Translations under genes and position numbers: made by a program
The notes under the pieces: generated by a model
What the model was told of the DNA's origin: nothing
Database searches by the model: none
Seen by the model: only the letters and a program-made list of their open reading frames with translations
Shown: positions 46,869 through 56,072 of the stretch, piece after piece
Position numbering within the stretch: the first letter of the stretch is position 1
How the letters are laid out: each line of letters opens with the position of its first letter
Assembly (NCBI GenBank): GCA_965658745.1
Contig: CBFHTK010000003.1
Span: 62,001-126,000 of the forward strand
Source: JAHDFB01 sp965658745
Lineage (GTDB): Bacteria > Bacteroidota > Bacteroidia > Chitinophagales > Saprospiraceae
Direction: 5' to 3'
Length of the DNA: 64,000 nt

Positions 46869-47867
46869 ATGTCACCAAAGAACAGGAATATAGAGAAACA
46901 GCGCGTTGCGATCGACGATATCACGATTCATAAGGAGACGATCAAACCCGGCGAAAATGCGCTAGTACGCATCAATGTAGGTAAGCTTCCGTCTGGAACC
47001 AAAATCAATATAAATGCCCATGTGTTTAATGGTTTGAAACCTGGGCCTACAGTACTAGTCTTAGGAGGCGTTCATGGTGATGAAATTAATGGAGTTGAGA
47101 TCATACGCTCCATTCTTGCCGATGAACATTTTGAAAAAATTAACGCAGGTACGATTGTGGCAATTCCCATAGTGAACATTTATGGATTCATTAATTTTTC
47201 TCGTGCAGTTCCAGACGGAAAAGATGTGAACAGATCGTTTCCTGGATCGATGAACGGCTCACTTGCTTCCAGAGTCGCACGTGTAATCTCTTCGAAGATT
47301 CTGCCACATGTTGACTATATTATTGACCTCCACACTGGCGGAGCAAGCAGATATAACTATCCTCAAATCCGATATACTGGAACAGATGAAAAAGCATTTG
47401 AATTAGCAAAAGCGTTTGGTGCACCTTTCATACTCAAAAAACCAGTCATTACAAGGTCACTTCGAAAAATTGCAAGGGACAAGAAAGTCCCAATTATTAT
47501 TTACGAAGGTGGCGAATCTTTGCGATTTGACGGACATGCAATTTTTACTGGAGTGAATGGTATTCTTAGAGTTTTGAACCATCTAGAGATGTTAGAATGT
47601 GACACTTCTGATCCCGATCGATTGCTACATTTTGGAAAAACAACTTGGGTCAGAGCGCCGCGCTCAGGATTATTTATGTGGACTAAGAAATCGGGATCGC
47701 GTATCCAACAAGATGAGATTATCGGAGTTGTTAACGACCCTCAAGGATTAAGTACTGTTTCAGTGATGGCGCCGAAAGACGGTTATATCATAGGACATAA
47801 TAACGCAAGTGTTGTCAATCAAGGGGATGCACTATTTCACATATCAACTGAATATGAAAGGTTATAG
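46869..47867 (+). CDS. Succinylglutamate desuccinylase/aspartoacylase family hydrolase
   Basis: A 332-residue zinc-dependent deacylase or carboxypeptidase-like protein. The zinc ligands are seen as His69 and Glu72 in GGVHGDEINGVE and His155 in DLHTGG. The C-terminal about 90 residues form a beta domain (APRSGLFMWTKKSGSRIQQDEIIG...APKDGYIIG) as in the AstE/AspA family. It lies directly behind rimK, so its target may be the RimK product rather than succinylglutamate; this is an inference. The end overlaps the start of dacB by 14 bp. Confidence 0.88.
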   Translation: MSPKNRNIEKQRVAIDDITIHKETIKPGENALVRINVGKLPSGTKININAHVFNGLKPGPTVLVLGGVHGDEINGVEIIRSILADEHFEKINAGTIVAIPIVNIYGFINFSRAVPDGKDVNRSFPGSMNGSLASRVARVISSKILPHVDYIIDLHTGGASRYNYPQIRYTGTDEKAFELAKAFGAPFILKKPVITRSLRKIARDKKVPIIIYEGGESLRFDGHAIFTGVNGILRVLNHLEMLECDTSDPDRLLHFGKTTWVRAPRSGLFMWTKKSGSRIQQDEIIGVVNDPQGLSTVSVMAPKDGYIIGHNNASVVNQGDALFHISTEYERL

Positions 47868-49272
47868 ACTCGCACTCCTTCTAAGTCTCTTTTCTATCGT
47901 CGTTTTAGGACAGAAGACTATTGACTGGCAGTCGGACCAAGATATGGGTTTGGCGCATGCTTCGTACCTATTCCAAAAGGTCGATGATAATCAAATCGTG
48001 GCAGAGTATCAGTCAGAAAAACTACTGAATCCAGCTTCTACAATAAAGCTTATTACTTCCCTAATATACTTAGAGAAAAAAGGTGACAAATCTCAATTTT
48101 CAACATCAGTATACTATCAAGGAAAAATAGAAAAAGATGGTACTTTAAAAGGTAATATAATAATTCAAGGTTCTGGAGATCCTAGTTTTGGAAGTGAGCG
48201 ATATGGTAACAAAAATAGCCTTTCGAAAAGAACGTCAGAAATTGTGAAGGCTATCCAATATGCTGGAATCACTTGTATTGATGGTGATATCATTGTTGAT
48301 GAATCCTACTATGGATCTGATTGTACTCCTCATACTTGGACATACAACGATCTAGGCAACTACTACGCATCTGGGATATGGGGCTTGAATGTAAATGAAA
48401 ATGCATATTCTCTTTCATTTCGAAGAGGAAGCAAGAAGGGTGGAAAACTAGAGCTGGATCAAATAAGTCCTCCTATTCCAGGGCTATATTTCAAGAATGA
48501 ATTGACACTCAATGCTCCCAACTCTGGTGACCAATCTTATATCTTTTGCGCCCCGTACCAATATCAAGCGCATATCCGCGGTACCTTACCAGCAGGAAAA
48601 GGTAAATTTTCAATACGTGGTGCAATTCCTGATGCTCCGCTGTTTTTCGCTCAACATCTGCAATCTTCACTAGAATCAAATAGTATCAAATCAAATCGAG
48701 TGAAGGTTTCATATGATCCCATTTCAAAGGATAAACAAATCTGGACGCATAAAGGTGTTCCAGCCAAAATGCAAGTAAAGTCAGCAATAGAAAAAAGCAT
48801 TAATCTCTATTGTGAGGCGTTTTTGAAGGAATTAGGAAGTGGTGACAGAGAAAAAGGGACTCGAGTGATTGAGGAGTATCTCCTGCGAGAGAAGTTGATT
48901 GATAATTCGCGAGCGTATCAACAGAGAGATGGAAGTGGTCTCTCTCAAAGAAATTTCATTTCTACTAGGACAATGGTGGGCTTTCTTGCGCATCAATTGG
49001 ACAGAATGGGGTCGGATAAGTTATATCCTTTACTTGCAAGAAATGGTTATGACGGAACTTTAGCGTCAGCTTTTCTATCGAAAAATCTCAAGGGTAAAAT
49101 TTATGGGAAGTCAGGCTCTATGGGTGGAGTCAGAGCTTATGCCGGTTTTCTAAAAGCTAGATCTGGCGACACTATCGCCTTTAGCGTGATGGTCAATAAT
49201 TATACAGTATCATCGAGAACGATTATTGCTAAAATCGAAAAACTCCTTGAGGAAGTCTGGGCCAACAATTAA
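47854..49272 (+). CDS. dacB: D-alanyl-D-alanine carboxypeptidase/endopeptidase (PBP4, DacB)
   Basis: A 472-residue penicillin-binding protein of peptidase family S13. After a signal peptide (MKGYRLALLLSLFSIVVLGQ) the motifs are SxxK as STIK in NPASTIKLI, SxN in DGSGLSQRN and KTG-like KSG in IYGKSGSMGG. The long insert between the first and second motifs is typical of PBP4. It trims peptidoglycan peptides in the periplasm. I chose ATG 47854, which gives a normal signal peptide and overlaps the preceding gene by 14 bp; the longer frame from 47809 would not be exported properly. Confidence 0.92.
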   Translation: MKGYRLALLLSLFSIVVLGQKTIDWQSDQDMGLAHASYLFQKVDDNQIVAEYQSEKLLNPASTIKLITSLIYLEKKGDKSQFSTSVYYQGKIEKDGTLKGNIIIQGSGDPSFGSERYGNKNSLSKRTSEIVKAIQYAGITCIDGDIIVDESYYGSDCTPHTWTYNDLGNYYASGIWGLNVNENAYSLSFRRGSKKGGKLELDQISPPIPGLYFKNELTLNAPNSGDQSYIFCAPYQYQAHIRGTLPAGKGKFSIRGAIPDAPLFFAQHLQSSLESNSIKSNRVKVSYDPISKDKQIWTHKGVPAKMQVKSAIEKSINLYCEAFLKELGSGDREKGTRVIEEYLLREKLIDNSRAYQQRDGSGLSQRNFISTRTMVGFLAHQLDRMGSDKLYPLLARNGYDGTLASAFLSKNLKGKIYGKSGSMGGVRAYAGFLKARSGDTIAFSVMVNNYTVSSRTIIAKIEKLLEEVWANN

Positions 49273-49276
49273 AGAA

Positions 49277-49975
49277 CTATTTGTCCACCAAACGGAAACC
49301 TACTCCATGCACATTATCAATCGCGATAGATTTGTCCTCAGAAAGGTATTTTCTCAAACGCGAAATAAACACATCCAATGATCGTCCTAAGAAATAGTCA
49401 TCTTCTCCCCAGATTGTCTCAAGAATAATCGATCTCTTCAAAGTTGTCCCCTTGTTTTCAGCAAACATTCTGAGAAGGTCAGCCTCTTTTTGGGTCAAAC
49501 CCTTGTCTCCTGAAGGGCGAATTAAATTTAGATTCTTGGAATCCAATTTTATCAACGGACTGACTTCAAACATCCCGGTTTCTGACGGTGTGACAACATG
49601 TTTACGACGAAGAAAAACTTCGATTTTCAAGACCAACTCTTCAATACTAAAAGGTTTCACGATATAGTCATCTGCACCCAATGTCAGGCCTGCTATCTTA
49701 TCATCCTTCATTGTTTTCGCAGTCAAAAATATGATGGGTATGCTATCATGCATTGACCTGATATTCTTTGCTAAAGAGAAACCATCCATTTTTGGAAGCA
49801 TAACATCAAGTATACAGAGATCAAAAGTTTCAGCCTTAAAAGTCTTCCACCCTTCTTCACCATTTTCAGCATGCGTTACTTTATAACCTTTTTGTTCAAG
49901 GTTATCCTTCGTAATAAATGCTAAAGTCGCGTCGTCCTCGACATATAAGATATGGGCTTTTGTCGTTTTTGTCAT
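49277..49975 (-). CDS. OmpR-family response regulator
   Basis: A 232-residue response regulator. The receiver domain has the acidic pocket in YVEDD, the phospho-Asp in CILDVMLPKMDGF and the conserved Lys in YIVKPFSIEEL. The winged-helix output domain ends in ...IDNVHGVGFRLV. It pairs with the sensor kinase encoded 6 bp upstream, and the layout recalls the RprY-RprX pair of Bacteroides. The regulon is unknown. It converges with dacB. Confidence 0.93.
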   Translation of the reverse strand: MTKTTKAHILYVEDDATLAFITKDNLEQKGYKVTHAENGEEGWKTFKAETFDLCILDVMLPKMDGFSLAKNIRSMHDSIPIIFLTAKTMKDDKIAGLTLGADDYIVKPFSIEELVLKIEVFLRRKHVVTPSETGMFEVSPLIKLDSKNLNLIRPSGDKGLTQKEADLLRMFAENKGTTLKRSIILETIWGEDDYFLGRSLDVFISRLRKYLSEDKSIAIDNVHGVGFRLVDK

Positions 49976-49981
49976 CTGATA

Positions 49982-51238
49982 CTAATTGAAAAATATTGTA
50001 ATGCTAGTTCCCTCATTCATTTCAGAATCAACTGAAATTGTCCAGTTCAATTTATGAATAATTGTCTTAACATAGTACAATCCTAGCCCAAAACCTTTCA
50101 CATCATGAACATTTCCTGTAGGAACACGGTAAAACTTTTTGAATATCATTGATAGATGCTGACGTTCTATTCCTATTCCCTTATCCGCTATAATCAATCT
50201 ATCTTCCAACAATGATACTGTAATGGAGATCTCTTCCTTGCTGTATTTGATGGCATTATCAAGTAGGCTGTATAGAACATTCGTCAAATGCATCTTATCA
50301 GCTTTAACCCACAGGGGTTCCAATATCCTCGAAAACTCAATTGTACCTTCTTCATCCTTGATGCGCAGTTCAAGATCTTCCACAATATCAGAAAGCAAAT
50401 CGCTAAGATTAATTGGCTCCAATTGCAAATCTAGATTTCTCCGTTCTAGAGCTGCAATATTCAAAAGTTTCTCAACTTGTTGATTTAATCTGGTACTTTG
50501 TTCGTCTATAAGGTGTACATACTTCTTTAGACGCCTATCGTCTTTGAGTGACTCATCTTTTCCAATGGTGTTTGCAGCTAGTTTTATAGAAGAAATCGGT
50601 GTCTTAAATTCATGCGTCATATTATTGATGAAATCTCGCTGCATTTCTGAAAGCCGTCTTTGTCTCAGTATTATAAAGGTAGCATAGATAAAGAATGAAA
50701 TTGCAAGAACTGCAATCAGTGAAAAGATCATGGCTTGTCTCATGTTACTCAGCAAGTAACCCGCTCTAGAAGGAAACCTCACCACGAAATAATACTCGAG
50801 TTCTTTAAATGTGGGCAACTCTCCTCTAATCCTTGTGTCTCTATCAGCAGAACCAGAACCGATGTCACAATAGTCGCCATACAGCATATTATTACTCGCA
50901 CAATCATAAATTCCATACTCAAAGTCAGCCTCCAAGCTCCTCTTCTCGAAATTTTGAATTAAGTAATCCTCGAGAATTCGTGCATCTATTTCGTCATTGA
51001 TATTAACAACATAAGTATTACTTGAACGTCTCTGAATAATATTTTGCTTGGGAAGTCGCGCATTGTTGAACGTGGCTAGCTGCTCTGCTGTTTTGCGAAG
51101 CGCTATTCTTACAGAAGAGTCGAATCCCTGATCCCTTAGATTCCATGTATTGATCATGTAATAGGCTTGGATAAATACAATACCCAAAATTGCAAATGCA
51201 CCAAGAACAAGAAGTCGTCTTATAGTCTTATTGGACAC
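49982..51238 (-). CDS. Sensor histidine kinase
   Basis: A 418-residue kinase with two membrane helices (about 8-28 and 175-195) around a periplasmic sensing region. The HisKA site is in NMTHEFKTPISSIKLAAN, and the ATPase domain has N box DNAIKYS, G1 DKGIGI and G2 GFGLGLYYVK. I chose GTG 51238: the longer frame starting with TTG 51265 lies upstream of the likely transcription start, because a TATTTTTG -7 box occupies 51254-51261 on the minus strand. The 290-bp gap 51266-51554 has a repeat-like segment and no gene. Confidence 0.88.
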   Translation of the reverse strand: MSNKTIRRLLVLGAFAILGIVFIQAYYMINTWNLRDQGFDSSVRIALRKTAEQLATFNNARLPKQNIIQRRSSNTYVVNINDEIDARILEDYLIQNFEKRSLEADFEYGIYDCASNNMLYGDYCDIGSGSADRDTRIRGELPTFKELEYYFVVRFPSRAGYLLSNMRQAMIFSLIAVLAISFFIYATFIILRQRRLSEMQRDFINNMTHEFKTPISSIKLAANTIGKDESLKDDRRLKKYVHLIDEQSTRLNQQVEKLLNIAALERRNLDLQLEPINLSDLLSDIVEDLELRIKDEEGTIEFSRILEPLWVKADKMHLTNVLYSLLDNAIKYSKEEISITVSLLEDRLIIADKGIGIERQHLSMIFKKFYRVPTGNVHDVKGFGLGLYYVKTIIHKLNWTISVDSEMNEGTSITIFFN

Positions 51239-51383
51239 GAATCGAATTTTTACCAAAAATAACAATTACTCTAGCATCCATTGTTGATTAACAGCTCATT
51301 AACAGGCTTTAGCAAAGAGCTAGCTTTCCCATTGCTAAATTTTAGAAATGACATAACGTGAAGAAATAATAATTTTGGTCTTT

Positions 51384-51495
51384 TGGGCAACTGCCGGGCT
51401 ATGCAGTGTTTCACTAGGCTCATCCACTCGAGACAAGGTCTCTCGGGATGCCGTTATTCAACGGCACACTTACTATCCCTGTTGCGGCATTTAAA
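51384..51495. repeat. Repeat-like intergenic segment with nested hairpins
   Basis: GAGAC-aag-GTCTC (51431-51443), GCCGTT-attc-AACGGC (51451-51466) and an outer GGGAT/ATCCC pair (51446-51480) are packed in about 50 bp, in a G/C-richer context than the surrounding A/T-rich gap. The sequence GCCGGGCTATGCAGTG recalls decayed dispersed repeats of Bacteroidota. The 10-mer CTATGCAGTG at 51400 recurs in opposite orientation at 61483. Confidence 0.45.
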
Positions 51496-51554
51496 TTTTT
51501 AATCATATAGATTATCAAGGTGAGTCTTTACGATGAAAAATCACATTTGCTGCA

Positions 51555-52295
51555 CTATCGAAATCCTTCTTTAGCTAATTTTCTTTTGAGCTTTTTCTGA
51601 AGTTTTTTCGAAAATCGAAGGACATAATCCTCATCTACAACTTTATACCTTGGAACGTAAGTATAAGAAAATTTCTGATCTAATATACTCCACCTACTTT
51701 TGATCTTCTTTGGTCCTTTTTGCATTGCTTCTTGAAGTATTTCACCCGTTTTCGCATCAATTATCCAACAATAGCCCGTAAGATGCCCGCGATAGTCTGG
51801 ATTATCATTACGATCACGACGAGAAGCCTTAAGCAACGAAGTAATATTTGTATATATAATATACTCTTTATTAAACTCCTCTTGCAACTTCACGGTATGA
51901 TGCTTTAAGTTCAGACCTGGTGTAGGTTTATAGCCACTATAGCCAAACAGAGGCTTCGACTTCAATGCTTCGTAGATAGCTTGTTCTCTTTTGACGCCAC
52001 CTTGAAATGCCCTATAGTTGATCAAAGAGTCTTCTAGTGAATAGAAACTAACATCTTCATAGTTATCCTCAAACCAATTTTGCATCGACTCTTGAAGAAT
52101 CTCGTTATAATAATCCTCTAATTCAAAGTCACTGCGATTAATAGCAGCCATAGGTACTTTGCTCAGCTCCTCGAAATTAAAAATTCCTTTAGAAGGTGTT
52201 GTGATTATATATTCAGAAGGGAGTACAATAATTTGTGATATACTTTGTGAGCAAATAACTGCGGAAACAAAAGTAAGAATAGTCCTAATGGTCAT
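51555..52295 (-). CDS. Exported protein of unknown function
   Basis: A 246-residue protein with a signal peptide (MTIRTILTFVSAVICSQSIS). The mature part has a strongly acidic N-terminal half, a GYCWIIDAKTGEILQEAM strand-turn-strand motif near residue 185 and a very basic end (FSKKLQKKLKRKLAKEGFR). It looks like a periplasmic protein. No family is recognised. It lies 99 bp downstream of metH on the same strand without an evident terminator between them, so it may be the last member of that operon. Confidence 0.7.
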   Translation of the reverse strand: MTIRTILTFVSAVICSQSISQIIVLPSEYIITTPSKGIFNFEELSKVPMAAINRSDFELEDYYNEILQESMQNWFEDNYEDVSFYSLEDSLINYRAFQGGVKREQAIYEALKSKPLFGYSGYKPTPGLNLKHHTVKLQEEFNKEYIIYTNITSLLKASRRDRNDNPDYRGHLTGYCWIIDAKTGEILQEAMQKGPKKIKSRWSILDQKFSYTYVPRYKVVDEDYVLRFSKKLQKKLKRKLAKEGFR

Positions 52296-52394
52296 AATTC
52301 GAATTAATTTTTAAAATATCCTTTGTGATCTCAAGTTCTTTTTGACCATTTTTAAAGTCGTTTGTTGTAAGATTAAACACCGATTGAGTAGATC

Positions 52395-55300
52395 CTATGC
52401 CATCACAGAACCCAGCCATTTTGCAGCAACTTCTACAGTCATTCCCTTCCTTCTAGCATAGTCTTCCACCTGATCCATTTCAACGTTACCTAGTCCAAAA
52501 TACTTGGCCTTAGGATGTGCAAAATACCAACCACTTACTGCAGCTGCTGGGTACATTGCGTAAGACTCTGTCAATTTGATATTTTGCTCATCTAGCAATT
52601 CAAAAAGGTTACCCTTTTCGGTATGCTCTGGGCAAGCAGGATAACCAGGAGCTGGGCGTATTCCTTGATATTTCTCGCGAATTAAATCCTCATTATTCCA
52701 GGTTTCATCTCTTGCATAACCCCAATGATCCTTTCGTACTTGCTCATGCATATATTCCGCCAGTGCCTCTGCCAATCGATCGGCGAGAGCTTTCAACATG
52801 ATTGCATGATAGTCATCATTTGCTGCTTCGTACGCCTTTACATGTTTCTCGATTCCATAACCTGTACTTACCGCAAATCCTCCAATATAATCCAACTGTT
52901 CAGTACTCTTTGGCAGTATGAAATCAGACAGACATAAGTTATTATTTGCTTTTGCTTTCTTTCGCTGCTGTCTCAAATGATGCAGCCTTTTTATCTCTAT
53001 TGTTGGATTCTCAGGATCATATATAATGATGTCCTCACCTTGCGAATTACATGGCCAAATTCCATATGAAATTGAAGCTGTCAACCATTTTTCATCAATG
53101 ATTCGTCTCAACACCGATTGTGCTTCATTAAATAGGGTCGTTGCTTCTTTGCCTACTACTGAATCCTGTAGTATTTTGGGATATCGACCAGCTAATTGCC
53201 AGCTTTGGAAAAACGGTGTCCAATCAATGTAGTCAACCAAGGTAGAAAGATCAAAGTCATTAATTTTGTTAACTCCAAGTTTGTTAGGCTTTACAGGTGT
53301 ATAGTCTGTCCAATCTATCTTGTATGAATTCTTCTGCGCCTCTGCAAATGGAATATATCGCCCTTCTATACTCTTGACCTTCTGCGCATCTCTTACTCGC
53401 TGATATTCTTGACGAAGATCAATTAAGAAATTACTCTTTTCGTTCTCGTCATTTTGTAATAATGTACTTACTACACCTACACTTCTCGAAGCGTCCAAAA
53501 CGTGGACAACAGAACCCGAATATTGCGGTTCGATCTTTACTGCCGTATGAGCTTTGGAAGTAGTAGCTCCTCCGATCAACAGAGGCAACTGCATACCTCT
53601 AGCTTCCATCTCTTTAGCTACATCAACCATTTCATCCAATGAAGGCGTAATCAATCCACTAAGACCAATTATATCAACTCCCTCCTCGACAGCTGTATCT
53701 AAAATCTTGGTCAGTGGAACCATCACACCTAAATCAACGATTTCATAATTATTACATGCCAAGACAACTCCAACAATGTTCTTTCCAATATCATGCACAT
53801 CTCCTTTTACAGTCGCTAGCAATATTTTACCTGCAGAGCTAGACTCACCTTCCTTTTTATCTTCTTCGATGTAAGGTTCAAGATAGGCAACGGCCTGTTT
53901 CATTACTCGCGCACTTTTTACAACCTGAGGTAAGAACATCTTACCGGATCCAAATAAGTCACCGACCGTATTCATTCCATCCATTAATGGACCCTCAATA
54001 ACTTCTAGAGGTCTATCGACTGTTTGCCTTGTTTCTTCTGTATCTTCAATAATGTATTCTGTAATACCGTTTACCAAAGCGTGTTCAATCCTTTTGCGTA
54101 CCGGCAATTTTCGCCATTCCAAATTTCGAACACGCTTTTTGGAACCACCTGTATATTCTTCGGCGTAGCGAGTCAAGGCTTCCGTTGCATCTTTAGACCT
54201 ATTAAACAACACATCTTCTACCAATGTGAGAAGCTTTTCTGGAATCTGCTCATAGACCTCGATCATACCAGCGTTCACGATACCCATATCCATGCCCGCC
54301 TTGATTGCATGGTATAAAAAACTAGAATGCATCGCTTCACGTACAACGTTATTTCCACGGTAAGAAAATGATATATTACTTACTCCACCAGAAATCTTCG
54401 CTCCTGGACAAATCTCTTTGATCTTCCTTGTAGCTTCTATAAAATTGATGGCATATTCATTGTGCTCTTCTATTCCCGTTGCTACTGCAAAAATATTGGG
54501 ATCAAATATGATATCCATTGGATCGAATCCCAACTCATCGACTAGTATGTCATATGCACGTTTGCATATTTCAACTTTCCTGTCAATCGTATCTGCTTGT
54601 CCATCCTCATCGAATGCCATTACAATCACAGAAGCACCGTATTTCTGCACTAATTTTGCTTGACGTACAAATGACTCCCTCCCTTCTTTTAGTGAAATTG
54701 AATTCACAATTGCTCTGCCTTGGACACATTTCAATCCTTCTTCGATGACTTCCCACTTAGATGAATCAATCATGATTGGTAGTTTGGCCACGTCAGGCTC
54801 GCTGCTAATCAAATGGAGAAATTCTCTCATTGCTGATTTTGAGTCTAGCATCCCCTCATCCATGTTGACATCGATGATCTGTGCTCCTCCTTCTACCTGC
54901 TGCTTCGCAACAGAAAGTGCTTCTTCAAATTTATCTTCTAGAATTAGTCTCGCAAACTTTCGAGAACCTGTAACATTGGTTCTTTCTCCAATATTTATAA
55001 AGTTGAAGTCCTTTCTGACGATCAACGGCTCCATCCCAGAATACATGGATAAGGCTTCTTTCTGTTTTACTTCGGGTGGGGTAAATGTTGACGCAATTTC
55101 AGCCATCACTCGAATATGCTCAGGTGTTGTTCCGCAACATCCACCAATTATATGTACCAAATTATTGTCCATAAATTCAGCTACGTAGCGACCCATTTCT
55201 TCCGCCATCTGATCATATTCTCCAAATTGGTTGGGTAGGCCAGCATTAGGATAAGCATGAACGAAGGTGTCACTTATCTTAGATAAGCTAGCTAAATGTG

Positions 55301-56072
55301 GTTTAAGCTCCTTAGCGCCTAAAGCGCAGTTTAGTCCTATTGTAAGTGGATTTGCGTGCTTCACAGAAATCCAAAAAGCTTCAGCAGTTTGCCCGCTCAA
55401 TGTTCGGCCACTGGCATCCGTGATTGTTCCACTAATCATTACTGGAACCTTGAAGCCTAGCTTATCATTAAGCATTTCTATCGCAAAAATTGCGGCCTTT
55501 GCATTAAGTGTATCAAATATCGTTTCTATGAGAAATATATCACATCCGCCTTCCTGTAGTGCACAAGCTTGTTGGTAATAAGCATCTTTCAGTTGGTCAA
55601 AAGTGATTGCTCGATAGGCTGGATTATTCACATCGGGTGAAAGCGAAGCTGTGCGATTAGTTGGCCCTATAGCACCGGCAACAAACCTAGGTTTGTCGAG
55701 ATTCATCTCAGTATATTTATCAGCTGCCTTTTTGGCAAGTCGAGCTGACTCGAGATTCATTTCATACACCTCAGATTCCATGTCATAATCAGCCTGTGAA
55801 ATCGTGTTAGCTGAAAATGTATTGGTCTCAAGTAAATCGGCACCTGCCTCGAGATATTCTTCGTGAATAGCTTGAATTATTTCTGGCTGAGTTAAAGATA
55901 ATACCTCATTGTTACCCTTGATATCAGATGGATAATCTGCATATCGCTCGCCACGATAATCCTCTTCTGTCAGCTTATATCTCTGAATCATGGTACCCAT
56001 GGCACCATCAAGAACAAGGATTCGGTTTTTAAGGAGATTTTCTAATTGTGATTTTGTGTTTTTATTTGCCAT
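52395..56072 (-). CDS. metH: Cobalamin-dependent methionine synthase
   Basis: A complete 1225-residue enzyme making methionine from homocysteine with methyltetrahydrofolate. The domain order is a homocysteine-binding barrel with zinc ligands in GLNCALGAK and GGCCGTTPEH (about 1-325), a pterin-binding barrel (NIGERTNVTGSRKFARLI..., about 350-620), and cap plus B12-binding domains with GDVHDIGKNIV (about 650-890). Last is the AdoMet-binding reactivation domain (about 920-1225). Its start overlaps the wzi-like stop by 1 bp (TGATG), so it is translated as part of an envelope operon. No cobalamin riboswitch is possible directly upstream. Confidence 0.97.
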   Translation of the reverse strand: MANKNTKSQLENLLKNRILVLDGAMGTMIQRYKLTEEDYRGERYADYPSDIKGNNEVLSLTQPEIIQAIHEEYLEAGADLLETNTFSANTISQADYDMESEVYEMNLESARLAKKAADKYTEMNLDKPRFVAGAIGPTNRTASLSPDVNNPAYRAITFDQLKDAYYQQACALQEGGCDIFLIETIFDTLNAKAAIFAIEMLNDKLGFKVPVMISGTITDASGRTLSGQTAEAFWISVKHANPLTIGLNCALGAKELKPHLASLSKISDTFVHAYPNAGLPNQFGEYDQMAEEMGRYVAEFMDNNLVHIIGGCCGTTPEHIRVMAEIASTFTPPEVKQKEALSMYSGMEPLIVRKDFNFINIGERTNVTGSRKFARLILEDKFEEALSVAKQQVEGGAQIIDVNMDEGMLDSKSAMREFLHLISSEPDVAKLPIMIDSSKWEVIEEGLKCVQGRAIVNSISLKEGRESFVRQAKLVQKYGASVIVMAFDEDGQADTIDRKVEICKRAYDILVDELGFDPMDIIFDPNIFAVATGIEEHNEYAINFIEATRKIKEICPGAKISGGVSNISFSYRGNNVVREAMHSSFLYHAIKAGMDMGIVNAGMIEVYEQIPEKLLTLVEDVLFNRSKDATEALTRYAEEYTGGSKKRVRNLEWRKLPVRKRIEHALVNGITEYIIEDTEETRQTVDRPLEVIEGPLMDGMNTVGDLFGSGKMFLPQVVKSARVMKQAVAYLEPYIEEDKKEGESSSAGKILLATVKGDVHDIGKNIVGVVLACNNYEIVDLGVMVPLTKILDTAVEEGVDIIGLSGLITPSLDEMVDVAKEMEARGMQLPLLIGGATTSKAHTAVKIEPQYSGSVVHVLDASRSVGVVSTLLQNDENEKSNFLIDLRQEYQRVRDAQKVKSIEGRYIPFAEAQKNSYKIDWTDYTPVKPNKLGVNKINDFDLSTLVDYIDWTPFFQSWQLAGRYPKILQDSVVGKEATTLFNEAQSVLRRIIDEKWLTASISYGIWPCNSQGEDIIIYDPENPTIEIKRLHHLRQQRKKAKANNNLCLSDFILPKSTEQLDYIGGFAVSTGYGIEKHVKAYEAANDDYHAIMLKALADRLAEALAEYMHEQVRKDHWGYARDETWNNEDLIREKYQGIRPAPGYPACPEHTEKGNLFELLDEQNIKLTESYAMYPAAAVSGWYFAHPKAKYFGLGNVEMDQVEDYARRKGMTVEVAAKWLGSVMA

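Noticed and set aside
51239..51265. Extended start (TTG) of the sensor kinase
   Set aside because: A TAnnTTTG box at 51254-51261 places transcription downstream of it; GTG 51238 fits better.
52296..56072. Cobalamin riboswitch for metH
   Set aside because: The metH start overlaps the preceding coding sequence, leaving no room for a leader, and no B12-box-like sequence was noticed upstream of the operon.
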